From positions 1,213,619 to 1,277,618 of the forward strand of contig NZ_VHIB01000001.1 of the NCBI RefSeq assembly GCF_008087345.1: a stretch of 64,000 bases of DNA, in the 5' to 3' direction. Source of the stretch: Nocardioides caldifontis (lineage in GTDB: Bacteria > Actinomycetota > Actinomycetes > Propionibacteriales > Nocardioidaceae). The position numbers were made by a program, and so were the translations under genes. Within the stretch, counting starts at the first letter, position 1. Each line of letters starts with the position of its first letter. Below, piece after piece: positions 45,648-54,342 of this stretch. The notes under the pieces were generated by a model. That model ran no database searches and had not been told where the DNA came from. It saw only the letters and a program-made list of their open reading frames with translations.

Positions 45648-48166
45648 CCGTGACCGAGCCGACCACCGAGAAGCGCGAGATCGGCGCCGCCCGGCGGCGC
45701 AAGGAGGACCAGCGGCTCATCACCGGTCGCACCCGCTGGACCGACAACATCCAGCTCCCCGGGATGCTCCACGTCGCGATGGTGCGCAGCCCGTTCGCGC
45801 ACGCCCGCATCGTCGCGATCGACACCGCCGAGGCCGAGCAGGCGCCCAACGTCGTCGCCGTCCTCACCGGCGCCCAGGTCGCCGGCGAGCAGGGCGGGCT
45901 GATCACCGCGTGGCCGGTGACCCCCGACCAGAAGACCCCCGACCACCCGCCGATCGCCGTCGACCGGGTGACCTTCGCCGGCGAGGTCGTCGCGGTCGTG
46001 GTCGCCCGCTCCGCCGCCGAGGCGCGGGACGCGGCCGAGCTCGTCGACGTGGAGTACGACGAGCTCCCGGCCGTCCTGACCCTCGAGGAGGCCGAGCAGG
46101 ACACCGTCCACGCCCACCCGGACCTCGGCACCAACAAGTCCGCCACCTGGGTGCTCGACTCGGCCCAGCAGGGCAGCGGCGGGGACGTCGACGAGGCGAT
46201 CGAGGAGGCCCGCCGCAACGGCGTCGTCATCGAGCGGGAGTACCGCCAGCAGCGGCTGATCCCGGCCTTCATGGAGCCCCGCTCCTTCGTCTGCGACCCG
46301 ACCGGCGAGCAGATCACGCTCTGGTCGGCCACGCAGGTCCCGCACATCGTGCGGTTCGCGCTCGCCGCGACGACCGGGGTGCCGGAGTCGAAGATCCGGG
46401 TCATCGCGCCCGACGTCGGCGGTGGCTTCGGCGGCAAGCTGCAGATCACGCCGGAGGAGTGGATCGTGTTCCTCGCCGCGCGGCGGCTCGGCCGGCCGGT
46501 GAAGTACACCGAGACCCGCTCGGAGTCGCTGGTCTCCGGCCACCACGGCCGCGACCAGGTGCAGCGGCTGACCTTGGCAGCCACCAAGGACGGACGGGTC
46601 ACCGGGCTCAAGGTCGAGCTGCTCGCCGACCTCGGCTCCTACGCGGCGCTCGTCGGTGGCGGCGTGCCGGTGCTCGGCGCGTGGATGTTCAACTCGATCT
46701 ACAAGTTCGACTCCTACCGGTTCACCACCCACAACTACTACACGAACAAGACCTGGGTGGACGCCTACCGGGGGGCCGGCCGACCGGAGGCGACGTACGC
46801 CATCGAGCGGCTGATGACGGAGCTCGCCGCCGAGCTCGACGTCGACCCGATCGAGATCCGGGAGAAGAACTGGATCAAGCACGAGGAGTTCCCGTTCACC
46901 ACGGTGGCCGGGATGACCTACGACTCGGGCAACTACGAGGCCGCCACCGCGAAGGCCATGGAGCTCTTCGGCTACGACGAGCTGCGCGAGGAGCAGCGCC
47001 GGCGGCGCGAGAGCAACGACGCGGTGCAGCTCGGGATCGGCGTCTCGACGTTCACCGAGATGTGCGGCCTCGCGCCGTCGCGGATCCTCGGCCAGCTCAA
47101 CTACGCCGCGGGTGGCTGGGAGCACGCCGACATCCGGATGCTGGCCACCGGGAAGGTCGAGGTGATCACCGGGACCTCGCCGCACGGACAGGGCCACGAG
47201 ACGGCGTGGTCGCAGATCGTGGCCGACAAGCTGGGCGTGCCGTTCGAGGACGTCGAGGTGCTCCACGGCGACACCCAGATCTCCCACCGTGGCATGGACA
47301 CCTACGGCTCGCGGTCGCTGGTCGTCGGCGCCGAGGCGGTCGTCCGTGCGGCGGACAAGGTGATCGAGAAGGCGAAGAAGATCGCCGCCCACATGCTCGA
47401 GGCCTCCGAGGACGACCTGGAGTTCCGCTCCGGCCGGCTCGAGGTCCGCGGCACCGACAAGGGGCTGACGATCCAGGAGGTCGCGATGGCGGCCTTCCAC
47501 GCCCACGACCTGCCCGACGGTGCCGAGCCGTCGATCGACGGGTCGGCTACTTACGACCCTGACAATTTCTCCTTCCCGCACGGCACCCACCTGTGCGCGA
47601 TGGAGGTCGACACCGAGACCGGCGCGACGACGATGCGGAAGTACGTCTGCGTCGACGACATCGGCGAGATCATCAACCCGATGATCGTCGAGGGTCAGGT
47701 CCACGGCGGCCTGGTGCAGGGCATCGCGCAGGCGCTCTGGGAGGAGGCGGTGTACGACGACTCCGGGACCCTCGTGACCGCGTCGTTCGTCGACTACACG
47801 CTCCCGACGGCGGCCGACACGATCAGCTTCCAGACCGACCACACGACCACCCCGGCGACGTACACCTCGCTCGGGACGAAGGGGGTCGGCGAGGCCGGCA
47901 CCATCGCCTCGACGCCGGCGGTGGTCAACGCCATCGTCGACGCGGTGCGCCACCTCGGGGTCGACGACATCGTGATGCCGTGCACGCCGGAGCGGGTCTA
48001 CAAGGCGATCCGGGCCGGCGCGGGCACCGGGGACGCGACGGCACGCGACGCGAGCGCGCTCGGCGGGGACGCCCCGCGCGACGCGTCCGGCCAGGCGCAC
48101 TTCTCGCCCGGTGCGGAGGAGAACGCCGACCCAGGCAGCACCGGCTCGGAAGGAGGCCAGCAGTGA
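45644..48166 (+). CDS. coxL: Form II CO-dehydrogenase-like large (molybdopterin) subunit
   Basis: An 840-residue molybdenum hydroxylase large subunit. The active-site loop AYRGAGR (about 374-380) is the form II signature; true form I CO dehydrogenase has AYRCSFR with the Cu-binding Cys. Hence CO oxidation is doubtful and another substrate is more likely. The conserved final Glu is in KGVGEAGT (GVGE). GTG 45644 overlaps the coxS stop as GTGA. The C-terminal 40 residues are variable. It works with CoxS and CoxM. Confidence 0.93.
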   Translation: MTVTEPTTEKREIGAARRRKEDQRLITGRTRWTDNIQLPGMLHVAMVRSPFAHARIVAIDTAEAEQAPNVVAVLTGAQVAGEQGGLITAWPVTPDQKTPDHPPIAVDRVTFAGEVVAVVVARSAAEARDAAELVDVEYDELPAVLTLEEAEQDTVHAHPDLGTNKSATWVLDSAQQGSGGDVDEAIEEARRNGVVIEREYRQQRLIPAFMEPRSFVCDPTGEQITLWSATQVPHIVRFALAATTGVPESKIRVIAPDVGGGFGGKLQITPEEWIVFLAARRLGRPVKYTETRSESLVSGHHGRDQVQRLTLAATKDGRVTGLKVELLADLGSYAALVGGGVPVLGAWMFNSIYKFDSYRFTTHNYYTNKTWVDAYRGAGRPEATYAIERLMTELAAELDVDPIEIREKNWIKHEEFPFTTVAGMTYDSGNYEAATAKAMELFGYDELREEQRRRRESNDAVQLGIGVSTFTEMCGLAPSRILGQLNYAAGGWEHADIRMLATGKVEVITGTSPHGQGHETAWSQIVADKLGVPFEDVEVLHGDTQISHRGMDTYGSRSLVVGAEAVVRAADKVIEKAKKIAAHMLEASEDDLEFRSGRLEVRGTDKGLTIQEVAMAAFHAHDLPDGAEPSIDGSATYDPDNFSFPHGTHLCAMEVDTETGATTMRKYVCVDDIGEIINPMIVEGQVHGGLVQGIAQALWEEAVYDDSGTLVTASFVDYTLPTAADTISFQTDHTTTPATYTSLGTKGVGEAGTIASTPAVVNAIVDAVRHLGVDDIVMPCTPERVYKAIRAGAGTGDATARDASALGGDAPRDASGQAHFSPGAEENADPGSTGSEGGQQ

Positions 48167-49017
48167 TTCCCGCTCAGTTCGACTACGCGGCGCCGGCGAC
48201 CGTCGAGGAGGCGCTCTCCGCGCTCGCGTCGGCCGGTGACGACGCCAAGGTGATCGCTGGCGGGCAGAGCCTGCTGCCGGTGCTGAGGATGCGGCTCAAC
48301 GCGCCGAGCCTCGTCGTGGACCTGTCGAAGATCGAGTCGCTGCGCGGGGTGCGCGACGACGGGGACGCGCTGGTGATCGGGGCGATGACGACCTACCAGT
48401 CGATCCTCGACGACGCCTCCGTGCACGAGCACCTGCTGCTGCTGGTGAAGGCGGTCGAGACGATCGCCGACCCGCAGATCCGCCACCGCGGCACGCTCGG
48501 CGGGGCGCTGGCGCACGCCGACCCGGCCGGCGACGTCGGGGCGACGGCGCTCGCGCTCGGCGCGCAGTTCGAGATCACCGGGTCGTCGGGGTCGCGGACC
48601 GTCCCGGCGGACGAGTTCTTCCAGGGGCTCTTCGAGACCGCGGTCGGCGAGGACGAGCTGCTCACCTCGATCCGGTTCCCGAAGCACACCGGTTGGGGCG
48701 CGCACTACGAGAAGTTCGTGCGGGTCTCCCACCAGTGGTCGATCGTCGCCGTCGCGGCGACCGTCAAGGCCGAGGGCGGGACGATCCAGGAGGCCAGGAT
48801 CGGGCTCACCAACATGGGCGACCGTCCGCTCCGCGCCACGTCGGTCGAGAAGGCGCTGGTCGGGCAGCAGGCCACCGAGGACGCCGTACGCACGGCCGCG
48901 GCGTCCGCCGCCGAGGGCACCGACCCGCCGAGCGACCTCAACGGCGACGCGGAGTACCGCCGCAGCATCGTTCCCGTCCTCACCCGTCGCGCGGTCTTGG
49001 CCGCCGCGGGAGGATGA
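48163..49017 (+). CDS. coxM: CO-dehydrogenase-like FAD-binding medium subunit
   Basis: A 284-residue FAD subunit of the molybdenum hydroxylase. AGGQS (32-36) and GTLGGALAHADPAGD are the two FAD-binding loops of the VAO-type domain. It hands electrons to the respiratory chain. GTG 48163 overlaps the coxL stop (GTGA). The gene order S-L-M differs from the M-S-L order of Oligotropha; S-L-M and L-M-S variants are common for form II operons. Confidence 0.92.
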   Translation: MIPAQFDYAAPATVEEALSALASAGDDAKVIAGGQSLLPVLRMRLNAPSLVVDLSKIESLRGVRDDGDALVIGAMTTYQSILDDASVHEHLLLLVKAVETIADPQIRHRGTLGGALAHADPAGDVGATALALGAQFEITGSSGSRTVPADEFFQGLFETAVGEDELLTSIRFPKHTGWGAHYEKFVRVSHQWSIVAVAATVKAEGGTIQEARIGLTNMGDRPLRATSVEKALVGQQATEDAVRTAAASAAEGTDPPSDLNGDAEYRRSIVPVLTRRAVLAAAGG

Positions 49018-49021
49018 CGGG

Positions 49022-49855
49022 ATGGAGCTCACCCACTCGTTCACCGTCCCCGTCGACAAGGCGACCGCCTGGGCCACCTTCCAGGACATCGGTTCCGTGG
49101 CCGAGTGCTTCCCCGGCGCGACCGTCACGTCGGTCGAGGAGGACTCGTTCAAGGGCACGGTGAAGGTGAAGCTCGGGCCGATCGCGCTGCAGTACTCCGG
49201 CCAGGGCACCTTCATCGAGCGCGACGAGGACGCCGGCCGGATGGTGCTCGACGCCAAGGGCAAGGACAAGCGGGGCAACGGCACCGCCGGGGCGAAGGTG
49301 ACCGCGACGTTCGTCCCGGAGGGCGACTCGTCCACGCGGGTGGAGGTCGTCACCGACCTGCAGGTCACGGGGAAGCCGGCGCAGTTCGGTCGTGGGGTCA
49401 TGCAGGACGTCTCCGACAAGCTGCTGGGCCAGTTCGTCGACTGCCTTGAGTCGAAGGTGGGTGGCTCCTCCTCGGACGTCACGGCCGAGGCGGCCGCAGC
49501 GGTCGGTGGTTCCGGATCCGTCGAGCCGCCCCTCGTGGCGGACCCGCCGTCGTCCGGTGAGCCGCCCCTCGCGGCGGACCCGCCGGTGCTGGAGGAGCCG
49601 GAGGTCGCCTCGGCGACCCCGCCGCCGACGGCAGGCGGCGCGGGCTCTCGCTCGTCGGTCACCTCGGGTGCCGCGGCAGGTGCGGCCGGGGCCCGGTCGT
49701 CGTCTCCCCCGGACGCTGCGCGTTCGTCGGACGACGCGATCGACCTCGGTGCGACGGTCTTGCCGGTCCTGCTCCGGAGCTACGGCAAGCCGGTCGGGCT
49801 GGCGGCCCTCGGGCTGCTGGTCCTGGTCTGGCTGCTCCGCCGCCGCCGTTCCTGA
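49022..49855 (+). CDS. coxG: CoxG-like SRPBCC protein with membrane anchor
   Basis: A 277-residue protein. Residues 1-150 form an SRPBCC/START-like domain (FTVPVDKATAWATF, GKGKDKRGNGTAGAK) as in CoxG, which is thought to recruit the enzyme to the membrane. Residues 155-245 are a low-complexity Pro/Ala/Ser linker, and the last 25 (GLLVLVWLLRRRRS) are a C-terminal membrane anchor. The linker contains the 22-bp dispersed repeat at 49521-49540 and a variant at 49557-49576, translated as VEPPLVADPP and GEPPLAADPP. The operon ends here. Confidence 0.88.
   Translation: MELTHSFTVPVDKATAWATFQDIGSVAECFPGATVTSVEEDSFKGTVKVKLGPIALQYSGQGTFIERDEDAGRMVLDAKGKDKRGNGTAGAKVTATFVPEGDSSTRVEVVTDLQVTGKPAQFGRGVMQDVSDKLLGQFVDCLESKVGGSSSDVTAEAAAAVGGSGSVEPPLVADPPSSGEPPLAADPPVLEEPEVASATPPPTAGGAGSRSSVTSGAAAGAAGARSSSPPDAARSSDDAIDLGATVLPVLLRSYGKPVGLAALGLLVLVWLLRRRRS
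49520..49577 (+). repeat. 22-bp dispersed repeat inside the coxG reading frame
   Basis: 49521-49540 matches the first 20 bases of the intergenic 22-bp unit (12-33, 21450-21471) exactly, and 49557-49576 is a second copy with two changes, 36 bp on. It is in the same orientation relative to its gene as the other copies. Confidence 0.8.
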
Positions 49856-49866
49856 GTCCTTTCCCC

Positions 49867-50026
49867 GCCGAGCCGTCGCATCTTCACGCGATTCCGGTGC
49901 CGAGTCGTCGCATCTTCACGCGGTGAGGGGCGCCGCCGGCGCTTCCTGCCCGAGTGAGGCGCCGAGCCGGCGCGTGAAGATGCGACGGCTCGACCCCGGT
50001 CGGGCGTGAAGATGCGACGGCTCGGC
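49867..50026. repeat. Four copies of a 24-bp repeat in inverted pairs
   Basis: Two direct copies (49867-49890 and 49899-49922) are followed by two inverted ones (49971-49992 and 50003-50026). The shared core on the plus strand is CGTCGCATCTTCACGCG. The pairs could fold into a long stem. They occupy the whole gap between the convergent stops of coxG and the small Cys-containing gene. Confidence 0.85.
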
Positions 50027-50036
50027 GGGGGACGGG

Positions 50037-50405
50037 TCAGGGGGTGGGCGGGGGTGTGGTCGGGGCCAGCGCCCCGAGGGGTGCGACGACCGTGCCGCTG
50101 GTCTCGCAGATCCACACCGGGTCGGGGCCGCCGATCTCGGGGTGGATGTAGAGCGCGTGGGTGGCGTCGTCGCACTTGGGGCACAGCGGCCACCGGCCAC
50201 GGGCCTCCAGGAGCTCGTCCTGCACGTCCTGGGCGACCAGCCCGGCGACGTACTCGGTGCCCTTGGCCCACTGGGTGACCCACCACCGCCGGGAGGCGAC
50301 CGCCTCCTCGAGGAGCGAGACCACGGTCGGGTCGGCGATCCCGGTCGCCTCCAGGTCATGGAGCACGAGGGCCCGGGCCCGCATCACCTCGTCCTCGCCG
50401 TTCAC
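50037..50405 (-). CDS. XPB-coupled small Cys-containing protein
   Basis: A 122-residue hypothetical protein. The N-terminal part is helical (residues 5-70) and the C-terminal part has CPKC (about 80-83) and a later Cys in VWICE, with His between, consistent with a small zinc site. The GTG start overlaps the XPB helicase stop as GTGA, so the two are translationally coupled. This suggests a partner of XPB. Archaeal XPB has the nuclease partner Bax1, which this does not resemble. Confidence 0.6.
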   Translation of the reverse strand: MNGEDEVMRARALVLHDLEATGIADPTVVSLLEEAVASRRWWVTQWAKGTEYVAGLVAQDVQDELLEARGRWPLCPKCDDATHALYIHPEIGGPDPVWICETSGTVVAPLGALAPTTPPPTP

Positions 50406-52036
50406 AGGTCCGCGGCGTCCTTGATCTCGTAGGCGTAGCCCTGCTCCGCCAGGAACCGCTGCCGGTGCTGGGCGAACTCGGCGTCGACGGTGTCGCGGGT
50501 GACGATCGTGTAGAACCGCGCGGACTTGCCGTCCTCCTTGGGGCGCAGCAGCCGCCCGAGCCGCTGGGCCTCCTCCTGCCGGGAGCCGAAGGAACCCGAC
50601 ACCTGGATCGCGACGCTGGCCGACGGCAGGTCGACCGAGAAGTTCGCCACCTTGGACACGACGAGCAGCCTCTCCTCTCCGTGCCGGAACGCCTCGAAGA
50701 GCCGTTCCCTCTCCTTCACCGGGGTGTCGCCCTTGATGACGGGGGCGTCGAGGGCGGCACCGATCTCGTCGAGCTGGTCGAGGTACTGCCCGATCACCAG
50801 GGTCGGCTCGTCGGGGTGCCGGGCGACGAGCGACTCCACCAGCCGCGTCTTCGACCCGGTGCAGGCGGCGAGCCGGTAGCGCTCCTCGGGCTCGGAGGTC
50901 GCGTACGCCAGCCGCTCGCCCTCGGGCAGGGTCACCCGGACCTCGATGCACTCCGCCGGCGCGATCCACCCCTGCGACTCGATGTCCTTCCAGGGGGCGT
51001 CGTACCGCTTGGGGCCGATCAGCGAGAACACGTCGCCCTCGCGGCCGTCCTCGCGCACCAGCGTGGCGGTGAGCCCGATCCGGCGGCGCGCCTGGAGGTC
51101 GGCGGTCATCCGGAAGATCGGCGCAGGCAGCAGGTGCACCTCGTCGTAGACGATCAGCCCCCAGTCGCGCGCGTCGAGCAGCTCGAGGTGGGAGTAGACG
51201 CCCTTCCGGCGCGTCGTCAGCACCTGGTACGTCGCGATGGTGACCGGCCTGACCTCCTTGACCGCACCGGAGTACTCACCGATCTCGTCCTCGGTCAGCG
51301 ACGTCCGCTTCAGCAGCTCGGCCCGCCACTGACGCGCAGAAACAGTGTTCGTGACAAGAATGAGTGTGGTCGCCTTCGCGGTGGCCATCGCGGCCGCGCC
51401 GACGAGCGTCTTGCCCGCGCCGCAGGGGAGCACGACGACCCCGGAGCCGCCGTGCCAGAAGGAGTCGACGGCCTCACGCTGGTAGCCGCGGAGCTGCCAG
51501 CCGTCCTCGTGCAGGTCGATGGCGTGCGCCTCGCCGTCGACGTAGCCGGCGTAGTCCTCGGCCGGCCAGCCCAGCTTCAGCAGCGCCTGCTTGAGGTTGC
51601 CGCGCTCGGAGGGGTGCACGGCGATGGTGAGGTCGTCGATGCGGGCGCCGAGCATCCCTTGGACCTTCTTGGCGCGGAGCACCTCCTCGAACACCGCGCG
51701 GTCGGTGCTGGCGAGCACCAGCCCGTGGGTCGGGTGCTTCTCGAGCCGGAGCCGCCCGTAGCGGTCCATGGTCTCGGCGATGTCGATCAGCAGCGAGTGC
51801 GGGACCGCGTAGCGGGAGTAGCTGAGCAGCGTGTCGACGACCTGCTCGGCGTCGTGGCCGGCGGCCCGGGCGTTCCAGAGCCCGAGGGGCGTGAGCCGGT
51901 AGGTGTGGATGTGCTCGGGGGAGCGCTCGAGCTCGGCGAAGGGCGCGATCGCCTTGCGGCAGTCGACGGCCTTCTCGTGGTCGACCTCGAGCAGGAGCGT
52001 CTTGTCCGACTGGACGATGAGCGGGCCGTCGTTCAC
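50402..52036 (-). CDS. DNA repair helicase XPB-like
   Basis: A 544-residue superfamily 2 helicase of the XPB/ERCC3 family found in many actinobacteria. PCGAGKT is Walker A, YDEVHLL Walker B (DEVH), GLTATLVRED motif III and EAQRLGRLLRP motif VI. The N-terminal 180 residues carry the XPB damage-recognition-like domain. GTG 52036 is preferred because NDGPLIVQSDKT matches the mycobacterial start; TTG 52063 is the alternative. It is a 3'-5' helicase with a presumed role in nucleotide excision repair; bacterial function is not settled. Confidence 0.92.
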   Translation of the reverse strand: MNDGPLIVQSDKTLLLEVDHEKAVDCRKAIAPFAELERSPEHIHTYRLTPLGLWNARAAGHDAEQVVDTLLSYSRYAVPHSLLIDIAETMDRYGRLRLEKHPTHGLVLASTDRAVFEEVLRAKKVQGMLGARIDDLTIAVHPSERGNLKQALLKLGWPAEDYAGYVDGEAHAIDLHEDGWQLRGYQREAVDSFWHGGSGVVVLPCGAGKTLVGAAAMATAKATTLILVTNTVSARQWRAELLKRTSLTEDEIGEYSGAVKEVRPVTIATYQVLTTRRKGVYSHLELLDARDWGLIVYDEVHLLPAPIFRMTADLQARRRIGLTATLVREDGREGDVFSLIGPKRYDAPWKDIESQGWIAPAECIEVRVTLPEGERLAYATSEPEERYRLAACTGSKTRLVESLVARHPDEPTLVIGQYLDQLDEIGAALDAPVIKGDTPVKERERLFEAFRHGEERLLVVSKVANFSVDLPSASVAIQVSGSFGSRQEEAQRLGRLLRPKEDGKSARFYTIVTRDTVDAEFAQHRQRFLAEQGYAYEIKDAADL

Positions 52037-52127
52037 CCGCTCGATCCTACGGAGGCCGCTCAACGACCCCGGAGACGCAGCGAGACCGCCGCTCCGGGGT
52101 GGCGGAGGCGGCGGTCTCGACGGTCGG

Positions 52128-52574
52128 TCAGCTCACCATCCGGATGGCGACCGGGTAGCGGTAGTCCTGGCCGGAGTTGGCCTTCACCGCGCCGACGATC
52201 GCGAAGGCGATGCCGGCGGCCCAGAGGGCGAAGAAGGTGAGGAAGCCGATCAGCACGAACATCAGCACGAACGACACGATGTAACCGACGATCAGCGTGA
52301 TCTGGAAGTTCAGCGCCTCGGCGGCCTGGCGGCGGACGAACGGCGACTCGTTGCCCTTGAGAAGCATGATCAGCAGCGGCCCGAGGAAGCCCAGCAGGAT
52401 CGTGCTCCAGTGGGAAGCGGCGCCCCAGGTGCGCTCCTGGGCGGCGTCCATCTGCGCGGGCTGGCCCGGCCACTGCGGCTGGGTCGGCGGCGGGTACCCC
52501 TGCTGCTGGTAGCCCGGCTGGGGCGCGCCCTGCGGGTAGCCCTGCTGGGGTCCGGTGGGGTTCTCGTAGCTCAC
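52128..52574 (-). CDS. DUF4870 membrane protein
   Basis: A 148-residue protein. Residues 1-45 are a Gln/Pro/Gly/Tyr-rich soluble part (QQGYPQGAPQPG); the rest has three to four hydrophobic segments with RRQAAEALNFQ, the signature of DUF4870. The function is unknown; the family is small and membrane-bound. GTG 52574 has AGGAGCAACC upstream. It is 91 bp upstream of XPB on the same strand. Confidence 0.85.
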   Translation of the reverse strand: MSYENPTGPQQGYPQGAPQPGYQQQGYPPPTQPQWPGQPAQMDAAQERTWGAASHWSTILLGFLGPLLIMLLKGNESPFVRRQAAEALNFQITLIVGYIVSFVLMFVLIGFLTFFALWAAGIAFAIVGAVKANSGQDYRYPVAIRMVS

Positions 52575-52673
52575 GGTTGCTCCTGGTGTGATGAATGCGG
52601 TGAGGCAGGCTATCGGCGGAGGAGCGGCGCGAGAACGGGCTGATACACGACCAGCGGCCAAGGTCCCGCGAAG

Positions 52674-54251
52674 TCAGGACCCGGCCCGTCTGCCGTGGTC
52701 GTAGGCGATGACCGCGACGCCGAGCGACATCAGCGACACCGGGTCGTCGAGGTCGACGCCGAGCACCCGCTCGAGCCGTTCGAGCCGCTTGTAGACCGAC
52801 GCCCGGCTGCGGTGCGATGCGGCCGCCAGCCGGGTCTTGTTGCCTCCGGCCGCGACGTACTGCCGCAGCAGCTCGAGCGAGCCGTCGCCGCGGGCCGCCT
52901 CGTGCTCGAGCAGCGGCGCGAGCTCGGCCTCGACGAACGCCTGCATCCGCGGGTCGTCCTGGAGGAGCGCGACGAGGCCGTGCAGCCGCAGGTCCGAGAC
53001 CCGGTGGTACGGGCGGCGGGACGACGGCGGGAGCGCGGCCGCCGTCTCGGCGACGTGCCGGGCCTGGCGGAGCCCTGCGCCGGCCGCGGCCACGGTGGCG
53101 GCCGCGGGGCCGACGCCGAGCACCGCGAGCTCCTCGGGGAGGCGGCCGGCGAGCGCGTCGAGGACCCGGGGCTCACCCCTCCGCGCCGGTACGGCGAGCA
53201 GCACCCCGGCCTCCGTCCCGGTCAGCGGCCCGACCAGCCCGGAGAGGGACGCCCCGTCGACGGCGGAGGAGAGCCGTTCGAGCAGCCCCCCGAGGTCGTC
53301 GGTGGGGCCGAGGGGGCGCGCCACCACCGCGACGTACGAAGGGGCGGGGGTGATCCCGAGCGCGCGTGCCCGGGCGTCGGCGGTCTCCTCGTCGAGCCGC
53401 CCCTCGGCGAGCTCGGAGAGCAGCCCGCCCTGGGCACGCAGGGAGAGGCCGAGCCGGTCGCGCTCGACCATCCGGCCGAGGACCAGCGCCTGGGCCGCCC
53501 GCTCGACGAGCATCGTGAGCCGGAGCTGGTCGAGCTGCGGGTTCGGGACGACGAGCCGGCCCCAGCGGCTGCCGGGGAGCCCGACCGGGGCGGTGAGCCA
53601 CCCCTCGGGGCCGGTGAGCCCGGTGTGCTCGGCCAGGGGAGTGCTGCGGGACCGGCGCTCCCAGTCGGCGAGCAGCCCGGCGGCGGGGCGGCCGAGCGCG
53701 GCGAAGGCGAGCACGTGCCGGCCGAGGTCCTCGAGGACGACCGAGGAGCCGGCGAGCTCGGCGGTCGTGCGCACGATCGCCTCCGCGTCGGCGGACTCCA
53801 GGCTGAGCCGGGTGAAGGTCTCGTGCACCTCGCGGGAGAACTCGACGTGCTCGAGCTGCTCGGCGACGATCGCCCGGTGCACCTCCTCGGTGACCTCGAC
53901 GAACCGGATCCGCTCGTGCAGCACGACGATCGGGAAGTCGGCGTCCCGGGCGGCCCGGACCACTCCGTCGGGCACCGCCGGGAAGTCCGGCCCGAGCTCG
54001 ACCACGAGCCCGGCAGCCCCGGCGGACACCAGCTCCGCGACGTACTCCACCGCCGCCTCGGGCGTGCCGCGCATCGCGAGTCCGGTCGACAGGATCAGCT
54101 CGCCGCCGCGGAGCAGCGCGGCCAGCTCGCGCACCTCGCCGACGTGCACCCAGCGGACCGGGGCGTCCAGCCGGCCGCCTCCGGTGAGCACCTCCGGGCG
54201 GCCGGGGCGCATGGCCGCGGAGGTGAGGACGGTCCGGAGGGTGGGGCGCAC
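52674..54251 (-). CDS. PucR family transcriptional regulator
   Basis: A 525-residue regulator. Residues 1-130 form the PucR purine-catabolism-type domain, the middle a GGDEF-like variable part, and the last 60 residues the PucR helix-turn-helix (RLAAASHRSRASVYKRLERLE). Such regulators usually activate nearby catabolic genes in response to a ligand. It is divergent from mmsA with 91 bp between starts containing two direct repeats. GTG 54251 starts the conserved part. Confidence 0.88.
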   Translation of the reverse strand: MRPTLRTVLTSAAMRPGRPEVLTGGGRLDAPVRWVHVGEVRELAALLRGGELILSTGLAMRGTPEAAVEYVAELVSAGAAGLVVELGPDFPAVPDGVVRAARDADFPIVVLHERIRFVEVTEEVHRAIVAEQLEHVEFSREVHETFTRLSLESADAEAIVRTTAELAGSSVVLEDLGRHVLAFAALGRPAAGLLADWERRSRSTPLAEHTGLTGPEGWLTAPVGLPGSRWGRLVVPNPQLDQLRLTMLVERAAQALVLGRMVERDRLGLSLRAQGGLLSELAEGRLDEETADARARALGITPAPSYVAVVARPLGPTDDLGGLLERLSSAVDGASLSGLVGPLTGTEAGVLLAVPARRGEPRVLDALAGRLPEELAVLGVGPAAATVAAAGAGLRQARHVAETAAALPPSSRRPYHRVSDLRLHGLVALLQDDPRMQAFVEAELAPLLEHEAARGDGSLELLRQYVAAGGNKTRLAAASHRSRASVYKRLERLERVLGVDLDDPVSLMSLGVAVIAYDHGRRAGS

Positions 54252-54262
54252 GCACCCAGGGT

Positions 54263-54304
54263 GACACATCGTCGCCGTCGCGACCGTCATGGAGACAGAT
54301 CGTC
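54263..54304. promoter_or_regulatory. Direct repeats, candidate PucR binding sites
   Basis: GACACATCGTC (54263-54273) and GACAGATCGTC (54294-54304) are direct repeats, with starts 31 bp apart, about three DNA turns. They lie between the divergent pucR and mmsA genes. Confidence 0.55.
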
Positions 54305-54342
54305 ACTGGCTCTCTCAAGAGCGACCGGGCAGGGTGGGGCCC

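Noticed and set aside
45581..48100. An 839-codon minus-strand open frame
   Set aside because: Antisense to coxL, which has full molybdenum hydroxylase motifs. No recognisable domain in the antisense translation.
45644..48166. True carbon monoxide dehydrogenase
   Set aside because: The active-site loop reads AYRGAGR, not the AYRCSFR of form I enzymes, so I call it form II CO-dehydrogenase-like.
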